A stretch of DNA of 64,000 nucleotides from VBOC01 sp035635475 (GTDB lineage Bacteria > Bacteroidota > Ignavibacteria > UBA10030 > SZUA-254): contig DASQAZ010000134.1 in assembly GCA_035635475.1 (NCBI GenBank), positions 13,525 through 77,524 of the forward strand, read 5' to 3'. Of the stretch, positions 62,451 through 64,000 are shown in pieces; position 1 is the first letter of the stretch, and every line of letters starts with the position of its first letter. The notes beneath the pieces were generated by a model that ran no database searches, was not told the DNA's origin, and worked only from the letters and a program-made list of their open reading frames with translations. Both the position numbers and the translations under genes were made by a program.

Positions 62451-62993
62451 ATGGTAGATGACGAAGATAAATCCCTGGTTTGCCGGACTCTGGCCGGCGA
62501 TAGGAGGGCATTTGAACAGATCGTCGAGCGATACCAGAAGGTAATTTTTAACGTCGCTCTCAGAATGAGGAATCGACCCGAGGATGCAGAAGATATTACA
62601 CAGTCGGTTTTCCTCAAAGCCTATGAATCTCTGGGAACATACAAGCCCAGATATAAGTTTTTCAGCTGGATTTATAGGATTGCGGTCAACGAATCACTCA
62701 ATTTTGTAAACCGGCAGAAGCAACATGAAGAGTTGGATCAAAACATACCCGATCCGGACCGGTCATCCGAACAACTTGCAGATGAACGCGATCTTACCAG
62801 AATCGTCGATGAGGGTTTGATGCAGCTGAGAGTTGAAGATCGGGCGATCATCGTATTGAACCATTTTCATAATCTGTCTTACAACGAGATCGGCTATATT
62901 CTCGATATTCCCGAAAAGACCGTGAAATCAAGGTTGTATTCGGCACGTCAGGTGTTGCGAACCAGACTCATGAAGGGGCATTTTATCCAATGA
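62451..62993 (+). CDS. ECF-type RNA polymerase sigma factor
   Basis: This 180-residue sigma factor has region 2 (QKVIFNVALRMRNRPEDAED and the -10 binding FFSWIYRIAVNESLNF) and region 4 with a helix-turn-helix (LSYNEIGYILDIPEKTVKSR). The linker between them is short, as in ECF (SigW/RpoE-like) factors. The ATG of the next gene overlaps its stop, the standard sigma/anti-sigma pairing. Confidence 0.92.
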   Translation: MVDDEDKSLVCRTLAGDRRAFEQIVERYQKVIFNVALRMRNRPEDAEDITQSVFLKAYESLGTYKPRYKFFSWIYRIAVNESLNFVNRQKQHEELDQNIPDPDRSSEQLADERDLTRIVDEGLMQLRVEDRAIIVLNHFHNLSYNEIGYILDIPEKTVKSRLYSARQVLRTRLMKGHFIQ

Positions 62994-63781
62994 TCGAAGA
63001 ACGATATATCACCCTCATCCACCGCGAAGTCGATGGACTGAATTCAGCGGAGGAAAGCTCCGATCTGCGAAGCTACCTGTCCCACGACTCCGGAGCGAGC
63101 GATTTTTACCAGGATATCTTGAAATTATCCAACATGCTGGGCGCCGTCCCGCTTGTCGAGCCGCCGCTGAATCTCAAGAAGAGGATTCTGAATTCAATCG
63201 CGGCTCATCAGCCCTCGGGGAAGCAAAACCTGGTCTCAGCAATGGCCACCCAATTAGTCCAATCCCTGCGAATCCACCGCAGCTATGCATTTGTTTTCGC
63301 CTCCGGTCTGGCGATTGGGATCATCGGCTTTTCGCTCCTGGACGGCGGTTCCCCCCCGAACCAGCGTGAGAGCATTTCCAACCTCTCCGGGACCATGACG
63401 CGAACCGGACCGTTCCCCGGTCTTACGGTCTGTGATCAGGGGGAGATGAGCGCCGGCGATGTTCAGGGGCAGGTGACGCTTCGGGGATCCAGGGATCTTC
63501 TTCTGGTGGAGCTGCAAGTCAAGGGCGGCCGGGATGTCGACGTTGCGCTCGAATTCGCAGAGAATGATGTAGGTTTCAGCTCTTTCAGCCAGCAAAATCC
63601 GGAACCCGATAATCTCAAAATGGAACCGAATTCCGTGCGTGTCGGCAATGCCGGGGGGAATCAGTATACTCTCATCTTCAGCAGGAAGAGCCAGCGCGCG
63701 GTCCCGATAAAGGTGTCGTTCTACCGATCCTCGAAATTGCTCTCCGATAGGGTATTTTCGGCCGCCGCGACCTCGGAATGA
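62990..63781 (+). CDS. Putative membrane anti-sigma factor
   Basis: The 263-residue protein has an N-terminal acidic helical region (about 1-75) that could bind the sigma factor, one transmembrane helix at about 100-118 (AFVFASGLAIGIIGFSLL) and an extracytoplasmic beta-rich domain. No HxxxCxxC zinc motif is present, so it is not a zinc-binding ZAS anti-sigma; the assignment rests on position (4-bp overlap with the ECF gene) and topology. Confidence 0.7.
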   Translation: MIEERYITLIHREVDGLNSAEESSDLRSYLSHDSGASDFYQDILKLSNMLGAVPLVEPPLNLKKRILNSIAAHQPSGKQNLVSAMATQLVQSLRIHRSYAFVFASGLAIGIIGFSLLDGGSPPNQRESISNLSGTMTRTGPFPGLTVCDQGEMSAGDVQGQVTLRGSRDLLLVELQVKGGRDVDVALEFAENDVGFSSFSQQNPEPDNLKMEPNSVRVGNAGGNQYTLIFSRKSQRAVPIKVSFYRSSKLLSDRVFSAAATSE

Positions 63782-63890
63782 CGGTTGAAACAAAACCCAA
63801 CTTCGATCCGCGCATCGGGTATTTCGATTAGAACAAGGTTTTTTAATTAACCAATATTCCACCAATCTCATCAATCAAAAGGAGGGTCGT

Positions 63891-64000
63891 ATGAATAACC
63901 AGAAAAAGAGAATGGTCATCAGTGCCTGTGCCTTGGCGGCCGTCGCTATTCTCTATTTCACATTCCTGTATCCGTGGCCCGGTAACGAGGGGGTTCAGGG
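63891..64000 (+). CDS. Start of a membrane-anchored or secreted protein, cut by window end
   Basis: ATG 63891 follows an excellent AAGGAGGG ribosome site. The visible part (MNNQKKRMVISACALAAVAI, then LYFTFLYPWPG) is a short basic stretch and one hydrophobic helix, as in a signal anchor. The frame stays open to the window end, so the protein continues. It lies 109 bp after the anti-sigma gene and may belong to the sigma regulon. Confidence 0.6.
   Translation, partial: MNNQKKRMVISACALAAVAILYFTFLYPWPGNEGVQ

Noticed and set aside
1..64000. CRISPR array, prophage, IS element or integrative element
   Set aside because: No regularly spaced repeats, transposase, integrase or phage structural genes were seen, and the single tRNA has no attachment-site-like duplication nearby.

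Overview
The window is GC-rich, densely packed bacterial DNA with no sign of phage, plasmid, insertion sequence or CRISPR. Three features point to the FCB superphylum, most likely the Ignavibacteria/Chlorobi side of Bacteroidota: a secreted protein ending in a type IX secretion (Por) sorting domain with the 'QNFPNPFN' signature, a patatin-Omp85 fusion, and large outer-membrane proteins ending in aromatic residues. Bacillithiol synthesis (BshA) and a SufU-type SUF system fit this. Taxonomy is inference. Several promoter candidates look like ordinary sigma-70 elements (TTGaaa, about 17 bp, TAnaAT) rather than the Bacteroides -33/-7 type.

Layout. 3-749 is the end of an outer-membrane-like protein. 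746-5644 (minus) is a three-gene overlapping set: alpha/beta hydrolase, membrane M28 peptidase, acyl-CoA synthetase. 5767-15143 (plus) carries a GT4 glycosyltransferase, then a chain coupled by close or overlapping ends: patatin-Omp85, archease, RtcB RNA ligase, AddA-like helicase-nuclease. 15441-17858 is a hybrid histidine kinase. 17869-25368 (minus) is a tyrosine-degradation operon (HisC-type aminotransferase, HppD, FAH-family hydrolase, HmgA, flavin reductase) followed by two secreted beta-propeller-like proteins. 25555-29049 is a giant outer-membrane protein. 29409-35696 holds Ogt, an orphan N6-adenine methyltransferase, PcrA/UvrD helicase, a DUF2007 protein and an APC permease. 35678-40279 (minus) is a complete branched-chain amino-acid ABC transporter (livKHMGF order), then bshA.

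41825-50343 is an iron-sulfur assembly locus: zinc-ribbon protein, Rrf2 regulator, IscS, an unknown 101-residue protein, SufB, SufC, SufD, SufS, SufU, a DUF59 protein and an A-type carrier. 50412-53752 holds a tiny secreted peptide, a superoxide dismutase with a possible Tat leader, methylglyoxal synthase and an M61 peptidase. 53926-57440 is a housekeeping run: a 34-residue basic protein, FolP, CdaA (c-di-AMP), Pcm and MiaA. After tRNA-Pro(CGG) come a single-domain response regulator, Der, a CoA-disulfide-reductase-like enzyme, Upp, an RsbW/RsbV-like pair and an ECF sigma/anti-sigma pair; the last gene is cut by the window end.

How the genes fit together. Tyrosine can be followed from transamination to fumarate and acetoacetate, except that no maleylacetoacetate isomerase is present. 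That enzyme is normally glutathione-dependent, and this organism appears to make bacillithiol. The Fe-S locus has a plausible self-contained control circuit: an Rrf2 protein with three cysteines and an inverted repeat flanking its own -10 element. The most novel-looking items are the cysteine-free 101-residue protein inside the suf operon, the coupled patatin-Omp85/archease/RtcB/helicase-nuclease chain, and the methyltransferase overlapping a helicase gene.
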